Assembly: GCA_036518955.1 (NCBI GenBank)
Contig: DATDMG010000170.1
Span: forward strand, 1-46,600
Length of the DNA: 46,600 bases
Direction of reading: 5' to 3'
Source of the DNA: DATDMG01 sp036518955
Lineage (GTDB): Bacteria > Actinomycetota > Actinomycetes > Actinomycetales > Kineosporiaceae
Positions 39,173 through 46,600 of the stretch are shown here, in pieces. A program made the position numbers and the translations under genes. The first letter of the stretch is position 1. Each line of letters opens with the position of its first letter. Below the pieces are notes generated by a model, which was given only the letters and a program-made list of their open reading frames with translations, had not been told where the DNA came from and searched no databases.

Positions 39173-40222
39173 ATGCCGAACGACCAGCAGCGTGAGCAGG
39201 CGGCCGGCCGGGCGGACTTCGCCGGGGTGCGCCTGCACGTCGTCACCGGCAAGGGCGGCACCGGCAAGACCACGGTGGCGGCGGCGCTCGCCCTGGCGCT
39301 CGCCGCCGGGGGCCGGCGCACGTTGCTCGCGGAGGTGGAGGGCCGGCAGGGCACGGCGCAGCTCTTCGACGTCCCGCCGTTGCCGTACGAGGAGCGGAAG
39401 ATCGCGGTGGCACCGGGCGGCGGTGACGTGTTCGCGCTGTCCGTGGAGCCGAAGGCCGCCCTGCTGGAATACCTGGAGCTCTTCTACCACCTGGGTCGGG
39501 CCGGCAAGGTCCTCGAGCGGACGGGAGCGATCGACTTCGCCACCACGATCGCGCCGGGCCTGCGCGACGTCCTGCTCACCGGCAAGGTGTACGAGGCCGC
39601 CCGGCGCCGCGGGCCGGCCGGGCCGGTGTACGACGCGGTGGTGCTGGACGCGCCCCCGACCGGGCGGATCGGCCGCTTCCTCAACGTCAACGAGGAGGTC
39701 GTGGGGCTGGCGAAGGTGGGTCCGATCCGCAACCAGGCGGGATCGATCATGACGCTGCTGCGGTCGGTGCAGACCGCCGTCCACCTGGTCACGGTGCTGG
39801 AGGAGATGCCGGTCCAGGAGACCCAGGACGCGGTGGCGGAGCTGCGCGCCGCCGGCCTGCCGATCGGGGGCGTGGTGGTGAACATGGTCCGCGACCCGTA
39901 CCTGCCGCCGGAGACCCTGAGCGCGGCGCGCGCCGGGGAGCTGGACCGGGGTGAGGTGGTGGCCGGGCTGGAGGCCGCCGGGCTCGGTGGGCGACCGGGC
40001 GCGCCGTCCGCCGCCGGGTCGGCGCGCGTGGCGCTGCTCGCCGACGGGCTGCTCACCGAAGCGGCCGAACACGCCGCCCGGGTCGCCCTGGAGGACGCCC
40101 AACGGGCCGAGCTGCAGGTCCTGCGGCGGCCGACCTACGAACTCCCGACCCTGGCCGGGGGAATCGACCTGGGCGCACTGTACGACCTCGCCGAGCAGTT
40201 GACCGAGCAGGGGATGGTATGA
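39173..40222 (+). CDS. ArsA/GET3-like anion-transporting ATPase, first of pair
   Basis: A 349-residue P-loop ATPase corresponding to Rv3679. The deviant Walker A is VTGKGGTGKTTVAAALALAL, with the signature Lys. AEVEGRQGTAQLFDVP and VVLDAPPTGRIGRFL (Walker B/switch II-like) follow. In mycobacteria the Rv3679-Rv3680 pair forms a heterodimer linked to envelope stress and redox homeostasis, not to arsenic. The CxxC of GET3 is absent. The ATG at 39173 has AAGG directly before it. Its stop overlaps the start of the second ATPase gene (ATGA), so both are made together. Confidence 0.93.
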   Translation: MPNDQQREQAAGRADFAGVRLHVVTGKGGTGKTTVAAALALALAAGGRRTLLAEVEGRQGTAQLFDVPPLPYEERKIAVAPGGGDVFALSVEPKAALLEYLELFYHLGRAGKVLERTGAIDFATTIAPGLRDVLLTGKVYEAARRRGPAGPVYDAVVLDAPPTGRIGRFLNVNEEVVGLAKVGPIRNQAGSIMTLLRSVQTAVHLVTVLEEMPVQETQDAVAELRAAGLPIGGVVVNMVRDPYLPPETLSAARAGELDRGEVVAGLEAAGLGGRPGAPSAAGSARVALLADGLLTEAAEHAARVALEDAQRAELQVLRRPTYELPTLAGGIDLGALYDLAEQLTEQGMV

Positions 40223-41394
40223 GCTCTGGCAAGAAGGTCCCCACCACCCGCCGAGCCCCGGCACTGGACGTCGACACGCTGCTCGACGACCCGGCCATGC
40301 GGGTGATCGTATGCTGCGGCGCGGGTGGCGTCGGCAAGACCACCACCGCGGCCGCGCTCGGACTGCGGGCGGCCGAGCGGGGGCGCCGGGTCGTCGTCCT
40401 GACGATCGACCCGGCGCGCCGGCTGGCACAGTCGATGGGCCTGGTCGAACTCGACAACACCCCGCGCCCGGTGCCGGGGGCCGATCTCGCCGGGGGCGGC
40501 TCGCTCGACGCGATGATGCTCGACATGAAGCGCACCTTCGACGAGGTGATCGAGGCCCATGCCTCCCCGGAGAAGGCCGCCCAGATCCTGGCCAACCCCT
40601 TCTACCAAGCGCTGTCCAGCTCGTTCGCGGGCACCCAGGAGTACATGGCGATGGAGAAGCTGGGACAACTGCGCGCCCGCGTGGACGCCGATCCCGACTC
40701 CTGGGATCTGATCGTGGTGGACACCCCGCCGAGCCGGTCGGCGCTGGACTTCCTGGACGCCCCGCAGCGGCTCGGCTCGTTCCTCGACGGCCGCCTGATC
40801 CGAATCCTCTCGGCGCCGGCCAAGGCGGGCGGGCGCGCGTACATGCGGGTCGTCTCGGTGGCCGTCGGCGGGGCCACCGGGGTGTTGACCAAGCTGCTCG
40901 GCGGGCAGGTCCTGCGTGACGTGCAGACCTTCGTGGCCGCGCTGGACACCGTCTTCGGCGGCTTCCGGGACCGGGCTGAGCGCACCTACCAGCTGCTCCA
41001 GGCGGAGGGGACGGCATTCGTCGTCGTCGCGGCCCCGGCCCCGGACGCCCTGCGGGAGGCGTCGTACTTCGTGGAACGACTCGCCGACGAGGACATGCCG
41101 CTGGCGGGGCTGGTGCTGAACCGGGTGACCCACGCCCGCGCCGAGGATCTCTCCGCCGAACGCGCGCAGGCCGCCGCCGAAGACCTGGACGACGCCGACG
41201 AGCACGCGCTGACGGCGGGGCTGCTGGAGGTGCACGCAGACCGGATGCGGCGCCGTGACCGGGAGCGGGCCCTGACCGGACGGTTCACGGGGGCGCACCC
41301 GACCGTCCCGATGGTCGAGGTCCCGGCTCGTGCGGAGGACGTGCACGACCTGGACGGGCTTCGGGAGATCGCGATCAGCCTGGCGAAGGGCTGA
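40219..41394 (+). CDS. ArsA/GET3-like anion-transporting ATPase, second of pair
   Basis: A 391-residue ATPase corresponding to Rv3680. The P-loop is VCCGAGGVGKTTTAAALGL, then VLTIDPARRLAQSMGL (switch I) and IVVDTPPSRSALDFLDAP (switch II). A helical region (residues 95-150: FDEVIEAHASPEKAAQIL) is a typical ArsA/GET3 insertion. It probably dimerises with the product of the preceding gene. A very stable hairpin follows 108 bp after the stop, separating it from the convergent whiB gene. Confidence 0.94.
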   Translation: MSSGKKVPTTRRAPALDVDTLLDDPAMRVIVCCGAGGVGKTTTAAALGLRAAERGRRVVVLTIDPARRLAQSMGLVELDNTPRPVPGADLAGGGSLDAMMLDMKRTFDEVIEAHASPEKAAQILANPFYQALSSSFAGTQEYMAMEKLGQLRARVDADPDSWDLIVVDTPPSRSALDFLDAPQRLGSFLDGRLIRILSAPAKAGGRAYMRVVSVAVGGATGVLTKLLGGQVLRDVQTFVAALDTVFGGFRDRAERTYQLLQAEGTAFVVVAAPAPDALREASYFVERLADEDMPLAGLVLNRVTHARAEDLSAERAQAAAEDLDDADEHALTAGLLEVHADRMRRRDRERALTGRFTGAHPTVPMVEVPARAEDVHDLDGLREIAISLAKG

Positions 41395-41502
41395 CGCCCC
41401 CTCGCCGACGGCCGACTCACCCTGCGTGCTCGCCCCGGAGCGGTCCGCCGTCCGCCGACGGTCCCTCGTTCGGGGGGGCTGTCGGCGTGTCCCGACAAGA
41501 CG

Positions 41503-41549
41503 ACCTCCTCCGGGGTCGGGCGACCAGGCCGCCCGACCCCGGAGGAGGT
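41503..41549. terminator. Bidirectional terminator hairpin between ATPase pair and whiB4/wblA
   Basis: A perfect 20-bp stem (ACCTCCTCCGGGGTCGGGCG and its complement at 41530-41549) closes a 7-nt loop. It lies between two convergent transcripts and serves either direction. No T-run is present on either side. Confidence 0.8.
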
Positions 41550-41575
41550 GACTCCCGAGTCCCGTGGACCGACGG

Positions 41576-41917
41576 TCAGCCGGCGAAACGCGACGCCGCC
41601 TCCTCCACCGCCGCCCGGGAGGCCGCGATCTGCAGGAACCGCTCGTGCTCGGCACGAGCGGTCTCGAGAAGCCGAGACCACGACTCCACGTTCGGACGAC
41701 GTCGGAGCAGCGCTCTGCGCTCACGTTCAGTCATACCGCCCCAGACCCCGAACTCGATCCGGTTGTCCAGAGCATCGGCGAGGCACTCCGTGCGTACCAC
41801 GCACGACATGCAGATGGCCTTCGCGCGGTTCTGAGCGGCCCCCTGAACGAAGAGCGTATCCGGGTCCGTGGTCCGGCACGCGCCCTTCGCCGCCCAGTCG
41901 TACGTGCTGCTGGTCAT
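41576..41917 (-). CDS. whiB4: WhiB-family iron-sulfur regulator (WhiB4/WblA type)
   Basis: A 113-residue protein from ATG 41917 (AGGAGG six bases upstream; a TTG lies directly before it). The four cluster cysteines are Cys14, Cys36, Cys39 and Cys45 (C-x21-C-x2-C-x5-C), followed by the GVWGG turn (FGVWGGMTERERRALLRRR) and a basic DNA-binding tail. WhiB proteins hold an O2/NO-sensitive [4Fe-4S] cluster. Position next to the ArsA-like pair and ponA2 makes it the counterpart of mycobacterial WhiB4 and streptomycete WblA, linked to redox control and development respectively. Confidence 0.96.
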   Translation of the reverse strand: MTSSTYDWAAKGACRTTDPDTLFVQGAAQNRAKAICMSCVVRTECLADALDNRIEFGVWGGMTERERRALLRRRPNVESWSRLLETARAEHERFLQIAASRAAVEEAASRFAG

Positions 41918-42243
41918 CAAAGTCCTCCTGTCGACCCCCGTGGATCCGCCGGTCCCAGTCCCCCACTGCGGATCCGTGAGACGAATCTAAGTCACTGCGC
42001 GTGCCTAGGACACGGGCCAGACGGATGATATCGGCCGCAGTCGCTCCGCGTGCGACTACTTTCTGTTATGATCGGCCACGCAACGATGTTTGCCGCTGGT
42101 GGTGGAGTGACAACGATGGAATTACCGAGCATCGACGGCCGCACGTCGAGTCGCTCGTGAATGGCCCGGTTCCACATCGTTGGTCCTATCGAGCTTGGCC
42201 GGAAGCGCGTTACAGCCGATCGGGGCACGTACTCTTGTCCCCC
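41918..42243. promoter_or_regulatory. Divergent promoter region of whiB4 and ponA2
   Basis: No gene in these 326 bp. An extended -10 element TG-T-TATGAT lies at 42064-42072, reading toward ponA2; it is the best sigma-A-like -10 I noticed in the window. That would give a leader of about 165 nt before ponA2. A frame open from 42001 could lengthen PonA2, but those residues do not resemble the family. The whiB promoter must lie near 41940-42000. Confidence 0.5.
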
Positions 42244-44706
42244 ATGAAGAGTGCCAGCGCGTCGGCCAGCCGAGCCGTCGCCCTGCTCGGCGCCTTCGTC
42301 ACCGTGAGCGCGGTCGCCGGCCTGATGCTGGCCGGCCTCGCCCTGCCGGCGGCGTGGGCGACCGGCTCGGCGACGCGCGGAGGGGTGGACTTCTTCAACT
42401 CCCTCCCCGACGACCTGGCGGAGCCACCCCTCTCGGAGCAGTCCACCGTCCTGGACTCGACGGGGCGACCGATCGCCCACTTCTACGACGAGCGGCGCAT
42501 CCTGGTCCCGCTCACCAAGATCTCGCCCCGGATGCAGCAGGCGATCATCGCGATCGAGGACAGCCGCTTCTACCAGCACGGCGGCGTCGACCCCAAGGGT
42601 CTGCTCCGCGCGTTCGTCACGAACCAGGTCAACGACGGCCGGGTGCAGGGAGCGTCCACACTCACCCAGCAGTACATCAAGCTGCGCATCCTCGAGCAGG
42701 CGGTCACGAACGAGGACGCCGCCGGCCAGAGCGCGGCACTCGCCAAGAACTACACACGCAAGCTGCAAGAAGTCCGGATGGCGGTCTCGCTCGAGAAGAA
42801 GAAGAACAAGAACGACATCCTGGAGGGCTACCTCAACATCGCGAACTTCGGGGACAGCACGTACGGCGTCGAGGCGGCCGCCCAGTACTTCTTCAGCGGG
42901 ACCTCCGCCACCGACCTGACCCTGCCGCAGGCCGCGCTGCTCGCCGGCCTGGTGCAGTCACCGCAGCGGTACAGCCCGTTCACGAACCCAGCGGCCGCGA
43001 CGAACCGGCGGAACGTCGTCCTGACCCGGATGCACGACCTGGGCGTGATCAGTGACAGCGAGTTCCAGGACGCCGTCAAGGCACCGCTCGGGGTCAAGAA
43101 GAACCCGCCTCGCAACGGCTGCATCACCTCGTACTACGCCTACTTCTGCTCGTACGTGCGGAACCTGATCGTCAAGAGCAGCGCCTTCTCGGCGCTGGGC
43201 AAGACCGAGGAAGAGCGCAGCAACACGCTCAAGCGCGGCGGCCTGACGATCCGGACCACGCTCAACGAGAACATCCAGGACGTCGCCCAGAAGGCCGTGG
43301 AGGACGCCGTCCCGGACGGCGACAAGAGCCAGGTCGGCGCGTCGGCGGTCACCGTGGAACCGGGCACCGGCAAGGTGCTGGCGATGGTGCAGAACCGGCA
43401 GTACGACCCGGCGCAGAAACCAGGGAACACGGAGATCAACTACGCCGTCGACCAGGACCTGGGCAGCGGGACCGGTTTCCAGACGGGATCGACGATGAAG
43501 GCCATCACGCTGGCCACCTGGCTGGCGAAGGGCAAGGGCCTCTACGACATCGTCGATGCGACCCAGACGACCCGGCCGTTCAGTGACTTCGAGGGCTGCA
43601 ACGGGCCGCTGCACTCCCGCACACCATGGCACTACAACAACTCCGAGCGCAGCGAGACGGGCCCGATGACCGTCTTCGACGCCACCCGCAACTCGGTGAA
43701 CACGGCCTTCGTCGACATGGCCAGCAAGCTGAGCCTGTGCGACATCGCCGCCACCGGCACCAAGCTCGGCATCCACAAGGCCTTCGCCTATGACCCCGGC
43801 TGCGAGGGCAAGCCCACGACGACGCTGCCCGACTGCCTTCCGTCGATGGTGCTCGGCTCGCTGCAGATCGCCCCGATGACCATGGCGCTCGCCTACGGGA
43901 CCTTCGCCGCCGACGGCACCTACTGCACCCCGATCGCGGTCGCGTCCATCACCGACCGCGACGGCAAGCAGCTCAAGGTACCCGCCAGCCAGTGCAACCA
44001 GGCGCTGGACCCGAACGTGGCCCATGGTGTCACGTACGCGTTCAAGTCCGTGCTCACCAGCGGGACGGCGGCGGGCCTGGGGATCGGTCGCCCCGCCGCA
44101 GGCAAGACGGGCACGACGGACAACTCGTCGGACACCTGGTTCGTGGGCTACACCCCCCAGCTGTCGACGGCCGTCTGGATCGGCGACAACCCCAACCCGG
44201 CCAATACCTACCAGCGCAGCCTCGAGGGCATCACGATCGGGGGTCACTACTGGGGCAGGGTCTTCGGGGCCGACATCGCCGCACCGATCTGGCAGAAGAT
44301 CATGAAGAAGGGGAGTGAGGGGCTCCCCGAGAAGGACTGGCCAGACCCGACCGGAAAGGTGATGACGGGCTCGTCGGTGAAGGTCCCGGACGAGCACGGC
44401 CGCCCCGTCGGCGACGCGCTGGCGGACCTCAGGGCGCACGGCTTCGACGCCGCGGTGGGCGACCCTGTGGCATCGGACCTGGGCCCGGACATCGTCGAGT
44501 CGACCGACCCGGCCGCCGGCAGCCGGGCGGGGGCGAAGTCGAAGGTGACGATCCGCCCCGGCAACGGGCAGGGCAAGAAGCAACAGGACGGGCCGGGCGG
44601 CAACGGCCAGAACCAGAAGGGCCAAGGCGGCCCGGGCCAACACGGCCCTGGACAGGCAGGCCCGGGAAAAGGCACGGCCAGCCCTGGCCCCAGCCCTGGC
44701 CAGTAG
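42244..44706 (+). CDS. ponA2: Bifunctional class A penicillin-binding protein PonA2
   Basis: An 820-residue peptidoglycan synthase. After a short cytoplasmic start and one membrane helix (residues 10-38) comes the glycosyltransferase domain with catalytic Glu105 in IIAIEDSRFYQHGGVDPKG and GASTLTQQYIKL. The transpeptidase domain has Ser416 (GSTMK), the SVN motif (ATRNSVNTAF) and Lys621 (GKTGTTD). A single PASTA domain (VKVPDEHGRPVGDALADLRA) and a Gly/Gln/Pro-rich tail of about 45 residues end it. It corresponds to Rv3682. In mycobacteria PonA2 supports survival in stationary phase and without oxygen. No strong ribosome site precedes ATG 42244. Confidence 0.96.
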   Translation: MKSASASASRAVALLGAFVTVSAVAGLMLAGLALPAAWATGSATRGGVDFFNSLPDDLAEPPLSEQSTVLDSTGRPIAHFYDERRILVPLTKISPRMQQAIIAIEDSRFYQHGGVDPKGLLRAFVTNQVNDGRVQGASTLTQQYIKLRILEQAVTNEDAAGQSAALAKNYTRKLQEVRMAVSLEKKKNKNDILEGYLNIANFGDSTYGVEAAAQYFFSGTSATDLTLPQAALLAGLVQSPQRYSPFTNPAAATNRRNVVLTRMHDLGVISDSEFQDAVKAPLGVKKNPPRNGCITSYYAYFCSYVRNLIVKSSAFSALGKTEEERSNTLKRGGLTIRTTLNENIQDVAQKAVEDAVPDGDKSQVGASAVTVEPGTGKVLAMVQNRQYDPAQKPGNTEINYAVDQDLGSGTGFQTGSTMKAITLATWLAKGKGLYDIVDATQTTRPFSDFEGCNGPLHSRTPWHYNNSERSETGPMTVFDATRNSVNTAFVDMASKLSLCDIAATGTKLGIHKAFAYDPGCEGKPTTTLPDCLPSMVLGSLQIAPMTMALAYGTFAADGTYCTPIAVASITDRDGKQLKVPASQCNQALDPNVAHGVTYAFKSVLTSGTAAGLGIGRPAAGKTGTTDNSSDTWFVGYTPQLSTAVWIGDNPNPANTYQRSLEGITIGGHYWGRVFGADIAAPIWQKIMKKGSEGLPEKDWPDPTGKVMTGSSVKVPDEHGRPVGDALADLRAHGFDAAVGDPVASDLGPDIVESTDPAAGSRAGAKSKVTIRPGNGQGKKQQDGPGGNGQNQKGQGGPGQHGPGQAGPGKGTASPGPSPGQ

Positions 44707-44711
44707 GCATT

Positions 44712-44846
44712 GGCGGTGGGGCGTTCGGTCCGCCGCCCCGCCCGGCGCGGTGAGCGGAGGCGGTGGGGCGTTCGGTCCGCCCCGCCCGGCGCGGTGAGCG
44801 GAGGCGGGGGGGCGTTCGGTCCGCCCCGCCCGGCGCGGTGAGCGGA
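44712..44846. repeat. Three tandem copies of a 44-47 bp GC-rich repeat
   Basis: Copies lie at 44712-44758 (47 bp), 44759-44802 (44 bp) and 44803-44846 (44 bp). The unit starts GGCGGTGGGGCGTTCGGTCC and ends GCGCGGTGAGCGGA. Copy 1 has an extra GCC; copy 3 has one T-to-G change. The array starts 6 bp after the ponA2 stop. It is a minisatellite with no spacers, so not a CRISPR array. Copy number may vary between strains. Confidence 0.9.
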
Positions 44847-44849
44847 GGT

Positions 44850-45223
44850 CGGCCTGCCAGCTGGCGGCGCACCTCGGCGGCCACCCGGCCGCCCTCGGCC
44901 GCGACCTCCTCGGCCACGATGGGCGCCAACTCATGGCCGAAGAGCTGGTCGGGCCGGTAGACCTGCAGGACCCCCAAGCTCGTCGCGCTCCCCGCGGGGC
45001 CTTGTCGGCCCGAGCGGCACCCTCGAGAGGGGTGGCCGCCTCACGCCGCTTGCGGACCTCCCGGCCCAGGACGCCGACCCCCTCGTCGTCCACCGACTCG
45101 CGGGCGACGTCCCCGGTCACCTCCTCGGCACGGACGCCGAAGGGGACCATCCGCATGCCGGCGGCACGCAACTCGTCCCGACGACGGATGGCTTCGGTGA
45201 GGTCCGCCTGCCGGCGGCCTTGA
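44850..45223 (-). pseudogene. Frameshifted remnant of an unrecognised protein
   Basis: On the minus strand one frame reads ADLTEAIRRRDELRAAGMRM, then VPFGVRAEEVTGDVARESVD and LGREVRKRREAATPLEG (about 45223-45000). A second frame continues GVLQVYRPDQLFGHELAPIV and AEEVAAEGGRVAAEVRRQLA (about 44980-44855). Each piece looks like real helical protein, but they are in different frames and the second runs into the tandem repeat. This fits a frameshifted and truncated gene, with the repeat array covering its end. I do not recognise the family. If both pieces are chance frames, the region is simply non-coding. Confidence 0.4.
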
Positions 45224-45288
45224 GAGTGGGAGGCCAGAGATCGGGAATGCGTTCACCCTGGCATCGGGACACCTGGAAAACTGGGGGG

Positions 45289-46197
45289 ATGCGCGTGTCC
45301 ACCGCCTTGACCGCCTTGACCGCAGCCGGGGCCAGTGGGCTCTGCTACGCCTGGGTCGAAGCCCGCGCGTTCGCGCTGCGCAGCTTCACCCTTCCAGTGC
45401 TGCCACCGGGGGCGCACCCCCTCCGCGTGCTGCATCTGTCGGACATCCATCTCCTGCCCAGGCAGCGGCGGAAGCGTGAGTGGCTGGCGTCGCTGGCGAG
45501 GCTGGAACCGGATCTGGTGGTCTCGACGGGAGACAATATCGCGGCGCAGGACGCCGTCCCTGCGCTCCTCGCCGCGCACGGGGAGCTGCTGGACCGGCCA
45601 GGAGTATTCGTCCTGGGGTCGAACGACTACTGGGCGCCGCGGCTGAAGAACCCAGCGCGCTACTTGGTACAGAACGGAGGGCCGCGCCGGATCCTCGGCC
45701 GCCGCCTACCGACCGCCGAACTGGTCGAGGGCTTCCGCGCCGCGGGCTGGCTGGACCTGACGAACCGGCGCGGCACCCTCAAGATCGGGACGAGCCTGCT
45801 GGAATTCGTCGGGGTCGACGACCCGCACTTGAACTACGACCGCTACGAGCTGGTCAGCAGCGCGCCGGACCCGGCAGCTGAGCTCACGATCGGAGTTACG
45901 CACGCACCATACCGTCGGGTCCTGGACGCCATGTCAGCGGACGGCGCGACCCTGCTGCTCGCCGGACACACCCACGGCGGTCAGCTGCGCGTCCCGGGAG
46001 TCGGAGCGCTGGTGACCAATTGCGACCTGCCGCGCCGCCAGGCCAGAGGCGTCTCCCGATGGCCTGCTGGTGAGGCACCCGGGACCTGGATGCACGTCAG
46101 CGCCGGGCTGGGTACGTCGCCGTTCACCGCCGTCCGGTTCGCCTGCCGCCCAGAGGCGAGTCTCCTCACCCTGGTTCCGCCAGAGACGCTGGCGTAG
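45289..46197 (+). CDS. Calcineurin-like metallophosphoesterase
   Basis: A 302-residue protein from ATG 45289, in the place of Rv3683. A short hydrophobic N-terminus (LTALTAAGASGLCYAWVEAR) may be an anchor. The binuclear metal motifs are all present: LHLSDIHLLP (D-x-H), VVSTGDNIA (GD), VLGSNDYWAP (GNxD/H form with Ser-Asn-Asp), and LLLAGHTHGGQLRVPG (GHxHxG). It resembles the YkuE/UDP-2,3-diacylglucosamine hydrolase-like group of envelope-linked phosphoesterases. The substrate is unknown. A GGGGGG run directly precedes the start. Confidence 0.93.
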   Translation: MRVSTALTALTAAGASGLCYAWVEARAFALRSFTLPVLPPGAHPLRVLHLSDIHLLPRQRRKREWLASLARLEPDLVVSTGDNIAAQDAVPALLAAHGELLDRPGVFVLGSNDYWAPRLKNPARYLVQNGGPRRILGRRLPTAELVEGFRAAGWLDLTNRRGTLKIGTSLLEFVGVDDPHLNYDRYELVSSAPDPAAELTIGVTHAPYRRVLDAMSADGATLLLAGHTHGGQLRVPGVGALVTNCDLPRRQARGVSRWPAGEAPGTWMHVSAGLGTSPFTAVRFACRPEASLLTLVPPETLA

Positions 46198-46412
46198 GAG
46201 GTCCCACCCCGGGGCTCGTTGCCGCTCGGCCCGCCTCCTGCCGATCCGTACCGGGCTCGCGGCTCGGGCTCGCAGTTTCTTGCTCGCCCGCAGTTCGGGG
46301 TGGTGCCTTGGGCTCGAGGTTCGGCCTGCTCGGGTGAGCTGACTTCCCCAGCACGGCGCCGAACCGGGTTTCGTGGGAGGGCACCGGCTCCGCTATGCTG
46401 GCGGCGCTGTAC

Positions 46413-46489
<77 letters not shown>

Positions 46490-46503
46490 CGTAAGGCCAG
46501 GTC

Positions 46504-46538
46504 AGAGCCCGGTTCTCGAAGGTCGAGAACCGGGCTCT
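46504..46538 (+). terminator. Strong hairpin terminator after tRNA-Pro
   Basis: A perfect 16-bp stem (AGAGCCCGGTTCTCGA and its complement) with a 3-nt loop, starting 15 bp after the tRNA. A short T-containing stretch follows, so an intrinsic terminator is likely. Confidence 0.85.
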
Positions 46539-46600
46539 AGATCGTTTGACCCTCTATCGACCCCGCTACGAAACGGCACCGGGCGTACCGGGACGACAGC

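Noticed and set aside
44712..44846. CRISPR array
   Set aside because: The copies follow each other with no spacers, and the unit is too long and GC-rich; it is a simple tandem repeat. No cas genes are present.

Overview
The window comes from a chromosome of a high-GC actinobacterium. The best evidence is the right-hand third, which keeps the gene order of the mycobacterial Rv3671c-Rv3683 region almost gene for gene: marP, CoA-type NUDIX, nth, crp, metallo-beta-lactamase-fold hydrolase, RidA-like protein, DUF4177 protein, two ArsA-like ATPases, whiB4/wblA, ponA2 and a metallophosphoesterase. WhiB proteins and the PonA2/MarP pair are actinobacterial hallmarks. The thioredoxin-like gene that sits between nth and the NUDIX gene in Mycobacterium is absent. 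I cannot name the genus.

Layout. (1) Positions 1-2.9 kb are accessory DNA stacked against a tRNA-Lys gene: a partial gene, a frameshifted MolR/DUF4132 relic, a broken VapBC pair, a 37-nt tRNA-Lys 3'-end fragment that looks like an attachment-site scar, an intact VapBC pair, and then the intact tRNA-Lys(TTT). (2) 3-10.1 kb holds a diguanylate cyclase with an intact-looking I-site coupled to a SIMPL-domain protein, a stand-alone LigD-type primase-polymerase, a membrane protein with a kinase-like dimerisation segment but no ATPase, and a zinc-ribbon/proline-rich membrane protein. (3) 10.1-30.4 kb is rich in low-oxygen metabolism: a LysR regulator, bifunctional AdhE, a wax-ester/triacylglycerol synthase, a fused cytidylyltransferase-like/glycerophosphate transferase with a glycerophosphodiesterase, glycogen phosphorylase, an FAD reductase, hybrid-cluster protein Hcp, a cysteine-free FNR-type regulator, and a complete methylmalonyl-CoA:pyruvate transcarboxylase (5S, 12S, a small subunit and 1.3S). 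(4) 30.8-46.2 kb is the conserved block, with two extra genes (an NUDT19-like NUDIX and a MerR regulator) and a possible RsiG-like coiled-coil protein. A tRNA-Pro(CGG) with a strong terminator closes the window.

How the genes may work together. The 5S-12S-small-1.3S-fnr-hcp genes run on one strand with overlaps or short gaps. A perfect FNR-type palindrome lies across the fnr stop codon just upstream of hcp. Two sites resembling the DosR/DevR hypoxia box lie upstream of the kinase-like membrane gene and in the adhE/WS-DGAT divergent region. Together these suggest a low-oxygen/nitrosative-stress programme: glycogen breakdown, a propionate-type carboxyl-transfer pathway, ethanol formation, storage-lipid synthesis and NO/hydroxylamine detoxification. 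The gene identities are seen in the sequence. The shared regulation is inference.
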